From positions 124,001 through 188,000 of the forward strand of contig NZ_JOII01000005.1 of assembly GCF_000719955.1 (NCBI RefSeq): DNA of 64,000 bases. Reading direction: 5' to 3'. How positions within the stretch are numbered: position 1 is the stretch's first letter; each line of letters starts with the position of its first letter. The notes beneath the pieces are model-generated. The model was not told the origin of the DNA and ran no database searches. It saw only the letters and a list, made by a program, of their open reading frames with translations. Source of the stretch: Streptomyces albidoflavus. Its GTDB lineage: Bacteria > Actinomycetota > Actinomycetes > Streptomycetales > Streptomycetaceae. The position numbers and the translations under genes were made by a program. Below are positions 63,103 to 64,000 of this stretch, one piece after another.

Positions 63103-63531
63103 ATGCTGTCGAACGACGCCCGAATTCTGCGCGGCGCCGCGATCCCGTCACTCGGTGCCGGCCTCATCGGTACCCTGATCGGCGGCATCACGGTGGGGTC
63201 GCAGGGTGCCATCGGAGGCGCCGTCGGAACCGCCCTCACCCTCGCCTTCTTCGGCGCGGGGCTGAAGGCCATGAGCGTGATCGGACGGCGGTGGTCGGAG
63301 CTCTTCATGGCTGCCGGGCTGCTGGTCTACACGACCCAGATCCTGGTCATGGCGATCCTGCTCGCGGTCTTCCGCGACGCGACGTTCATGGACGGACGGG
63401 TGTTCGGCCTCACGATGCTCGCCTGCGTGCTCGTGTGGATCGCCGGACAGGCGTGGATGCACACCCGCGTCAAGACCCTGTACGTCGAACCCGAATCAGA
63501 GGACGAACCGGTCGGTCCGGAGCGTCGCTGA
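63103..63531 (+). CDS. atpI: ATP synthase protein I
   Basis: A 142-aa membrane protein with four hydrophobic segments (ILRGAAIPSLGAGLIGTLIGG, GGAVGTALTLAFFGAGLKAM, LLVYTTQILVMAILLAVF, LACVLVWIAGQAWM) and an acidic tail. AtpI helps assemble the c-ring of the F1Fo ATP synthase. Identification rests on size, topology and its place directly before atpB. GGAGAT precedes the ATG. Confidence 0.88.
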   Translation: MLSNDARILRGAAIPSLGAGLIGTLIGGITVGSQGAIGGAVGTALTLAFFGAGLKAMSVIGRRWSELFMAAGLLVYTTQILVMAILLAVFRDATFMDGRVFGLTMLACVLVWIAGQAWMHTRVKTLYVEPESEDEPVGPERR

Positions 63532-63545
63532 TGGGGACGTCGGAG

Positions 63546-63569
63546 CCGGCCCCGATAAGTAGGGGCCGG
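63546..63569 (+). terminator. Hairpin between atpI and atpB
   Basis: CCGGCCCC and GGGGCCGG form an 8-bp perfect stem with an 8-base GATAAGTA loop 14 bp after the atpI stop. It may reduce read-through or protect the downstream atp message. Confidence 0.55.
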
Positions 63570-63802
63570 ATAAAGTCCGCACCCGAAGGCTGCTATCGTC
63601 CGTCGCCGAGAGCGATTCGTGCGGAGCAGCGGGTGTTGTGCGGGACGACACCTGATTCAGCCCACGTCTTTTCGGGGCCCAGTGCCGTCACGCCGGACGC
63701 TCCGTCCTCCCGCGACACCCAGTCCAGTGCCGCCATGTGGTCCTGTCCCACGCCGACACATCGAGGAAGCCGTACCTATGCGTCATATCGAAGGAGCTCG
63801 CG

Positions 63803-64000
63803 GTGAGTAGTGACCAGTTGCTCGCCTTCGAGACCGACTGCCACCTCTTCAAGGATTGCGGTTTCCCGGCTCCGAGCGTGTGGTCGTTCTTGTTCGACCC
63901 GATCTTCAGCGTCGGCCCGGTCGACTTCAACAAGCCGATGCTGCTGGCCCTGATCGGCACGGTGGTCATCCTCGCCTTCTTCTGGGCCGCGTTCTCGAAG
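63803..64000 (+). CDS. atpB: ATP synthase F0 subunit a (partial, runs off the window)
   Basis: The first 66 codons of the gene: VSSDQLLAFETDCHLFKDCGFPAPSVWSFLFDPIFSVG, then a membrane segment ML LALIGTVVILAFFWAAF, cut by the window end. This matches the N-terminus of Streptomyces AtpB, the proton channel subunit of Fo. AAGGAG precedes the GTG. Confidence 0.88.
   Translation, partial: MSSDQLLAFETDCHLFKDCGFPAPSVWSFLFDPIFSVGPVDFNKPMLLALIGTVVILAFFWAAFSK

Noticed and set aside
63779..63811. Ten-codon frame ATG-CGT...TAG ahead of atpB
   Set aside because: It overlaps the atpB ribosome-binding site and start in another frame; too short to claim as a gene although a leader peptide cannot be excluded.
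1..64000. CRISPR array, transposase or integrase
   Set aside because: None of the repeat clusters has regular repeat-spacer structure with unique spacers, and no DDE, HUH, tyrosine or serine recombinase motifs were found.

Overview
The window is a 64 kb piece of a high-GC actinobacterial chromosome, almost certainly Streptomyces. The evidence is very strong G/C bias at third codon positions, frequent GTG and TTG starts, the gene order lysA-hom-thrC-thrB-rho-(LCP)-rpmE-prfA-prmC-Sua5-(PTP-like)-(WecA/MraY-like)-atpI-atpB, a SigB-family sigma factor, a DUF574-type methyltransferase, and the DUF397/XRE-DUF5753 pair typical of that genus. From memory, both flanks have the order expected for a conserved Streptomyces core region.

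Left flank (about 1-19.1 kb): an NlpC/P60 cell-wall hydrolase and a small unknown gene, separated by a 172-bp tandem duplication; a baeRF-type protein; a cluster of intergenic repeats; a ferritin-like protein; an FtsW/RodA-PBP gene pair; a secreted SH3-like protein; the two-gene NHEJ set (LigD polymerase domain and Ku, divergent); a methyltransferase; a CcdA-like/DsbA-like thiol pair; a SigB/F/G-type sigma factor; an aldehyde dehydrogenase; three tandem secreted peptidoglycan-binding-domain proteins; and a DUF574 methyltransferase.

Accessory island (about 19.1-45.98 kb), lying between the DUF574 gene and a tRNA-Arg(CCG). It starts with a small gene pair whose products carry matching Gly-Pro-Val-Gln motifs (C-terminus of the first, N-terminus of the second), like amyloid-signalling partners; the second gene is frameshifted. 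Then come a Ser/Thr kinase, a DrmD-like SNF2 helicase, an 1865-aa adenine-methylase-type protein, a DUF397/XRE/ATP-binding regulatory trio, a DUF262 + DUF3696-ATPase + unknown 325-aa cassette, a 2247-aa DUF1998-type helicase with a nuclease-like C-terminal region, a UvrD-type helicase with a RelE/ParE-like N-terminus, and a PASTA-like lipoprotein. I read this as a mosaic anti-phage island. It has DISARM class 1 pieces (SNF2 helicase plus methylase) and a large DUF1998 helicase resembling either Druantia DruE or a DrmA/DrmB fusion, but no recognisable DrmC phospholipase. No integrase, transposase or CRISPR array was found.

Right flank (46.2-64 kb) is housekeeping: a response regulator, the ArgS-related protein NrtL, diaminopimelate/lysine and threonine synthesis, Rho, an LCP cell-wall ligase, ribosomal protein L31, release factor 1 and its methylase, threonylcarbamoyl-AMP synthase, a low-molecular-weight phosphatase homologue lacking its catalytic cysteine, a polyprenyl-phosphate sugar-phosphate transferase, and the start of the ATP synthase operon, cut by the window end.
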